Made by a program: the position numbers and the translations under genes
Shown here: one piece after another, positions 63,797 through 64,000 of the stretch
How positions within the stretch are numbered: the stretch's first letter is position 1
How the letters are laid out: every line of letters begins with the position of its first letter
Assembly: GCF_007989085.1 (NCBI RefSeq)
Contig: NZ_BJVJ01000005.1
Span: forward strand, 1-64,000
Length of the DNA: 64,000 nucleotides
Source: Pseudonocardia sulfidoxydans NBRC 16205
GTDB lineage: Bacteria > Actinomycetota > Actinomycetes > Mycobacteriales > Pseudonocardiaceae
Direction of reading: 5' to 3'
The notes under the pieces: model-generated
Told to the model about the DNA's origin: nothing
Databases searched by the model: none
What the model saw: the letters and a program-made list of their open reading frames with translations, nothing else

Positions 63797-63807
63797 CGCC
63801 GGCCCGG
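63688..63807 (+). repeat. 24-bp tandem repeat, five copies
   Basis: Unit of 24 bp beginning CCGGTCTGTTCGACGCCGGC, at 63688, 63712, 63736, 63760 and 63784. Copy 5 has TTT for TTC, which creates the TGA that ends the DUF664 frame (63794-63796). The unit keeps the reading frame. Confidence 0.9.
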
Positions 63808-63853
63808 CCACGGGTACCCGCGCGCCGGGCGGATTTCGAACAGCGGAGGCGGG

Positions 63854-64000
63854 ATGGCGGGGGCGGGGGCGGTGTCCTGGCCGATCCCCTGTGAACCCGC
63901 GGCCCTCGAGCCCGTGCGCCGCCGCCTCGGCCGCTGGCTCGCGGCGGCGGGCTGGCCCGACGAAGCGGTGGCCGACGTCGTCCTCGCCGTGAACGAGGCC
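63854..64000 (+). CDS. Anti-sigma-type histidine kinase-like ATPase (partial, N-terminus)
   Basis: The first 49 codons run off the window end. ATG at 63854 with CGGAGGCGGG upstream. The reading ALEPVRRRLGRWLAAAGW and ADVVLAVNEA is the N-box helix of HATPase_c_2 proteins (RsbW/SpoIIAB-like), which phosphorylate STAS antagonists and hold sigma factors. Only the beginning is present, so catalytic completeness cannot be judged. Confidence 0.75.
   Translation, partial: MAGAGAVSWPIPCEPAALEPVRRRLGRWLAAAGWPDEAVADVVLAVNEA

Noticed and set aside
63363..63992. Alternative plus-strand frame through the 24-bp repeat (ATGLFDAGP-type repeats)
   Set aside because: Upstream part is out of frame with the DUF664 homology and the frame crosses the start of the anti-sigma ATPase gene.

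Overview
The window is 64 kb of very GC-rich (above 70%), gene-dense chromosomal DNA with strong NNC/NNG codon bias, many GTG starts and frequent 4-base stop/start overlaps. Together with a phosphatidylinositol-mannoside cluster (thrS, HIT, pgsA, acyltransferase, pimA), a DprE2-like epimerase subunit, a polyphosphate glucokinase and actinobacterial-type EF-G2, this points to an actinomycete, most likely Pseudonocardiaceae (Pseudonocardia-like). I see no rRNA, tRNA, CRISPR array, integrase, transposase or prophage. The whole window reads as chromosome with scattered accessory genes.

Layout. 0-8 kb: tellurium/stress block (TerD, DUF475/TerC) beside an Hsp70-like protein, a fibronectin-type-III partner and a divergent GrpE-like protein, then a membrane protein, a GNAT and a small unknown in an unusually AT-rich pocket. 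8-18 kb: yebC, pdxT, malic enzyme, EF-G2, azlCD with a divergent XRE-cupin regulator, a repeat-filled intergenic region, a secreted Asp/Ser-repeat protein and pdxS. The two pyridoxal-phosphate synthase subunits are therefore about 7 kb apart. 18-24 kb: phosphatidylinositol/PIM operon (pimA, acyltransferase, pgsA, HIT) and thrS. 23.7-27.1 kb: three consecutive roadblock/LC7-type proteins, divergent from a class A penicillin-binding protein. 30-38 kb: small metabolic and regulatory genes (nucleoside kinase-like, DUF3500, MerR/TipAS, PAS-GAF-PP2C phosphatase, MmcQ, hydrolase, PPOX, pirin, GNAT). 38.9-46.4 kb: SNF2 helicase plus SWIM protein, then a 1079-residue glycine-zipper protein of unknown function, the best candidate for an undescribed system. 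46.4-50 kb: DUF1992-DUF3817 fusion ORF, ferredoxin-reductase-like flavoprotein and folE facing a cysteine-rich winged-helix regulator. 50-56.4 kb: second class A PBP, TatA, DprE2-like SDR, MSMEG_0570-family protein, AroE, methyltransferase and a regulator/membrane-protein pair. 56.5-64 kb: phosphoglucomutase and polyphosphate glucokinase operon, two STAS proteins, small Cys/His-rich proteins, flavin monooxygenase with divergent TetR, a truncated DUF664 gene ending in a 24-bp tandem repeat, and the start of an anti-sigma-type ATPase.

Cell-envelope themes recur (PIM synthesis, two PBPs, DprE2-like, TatA), as do pieces of partner-switching regulation (PP2C phosphatase, two STAS proteins, one HATPase), although these pieces lie in separate transcription units. 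Several palindromic repeat families sit at gene ends: AACCTCAC-type hairpins, and a near-identical GTCGCTATAGCGAC palindrome at two convergent gene junctions. Tandem repeats are common. Inside genes their units are multiples of three (15, 15 and 24 bp); between genes they are 7 and 14 bp.

All calls come from reading the sequence and from recalled family motifs. No database search was run.
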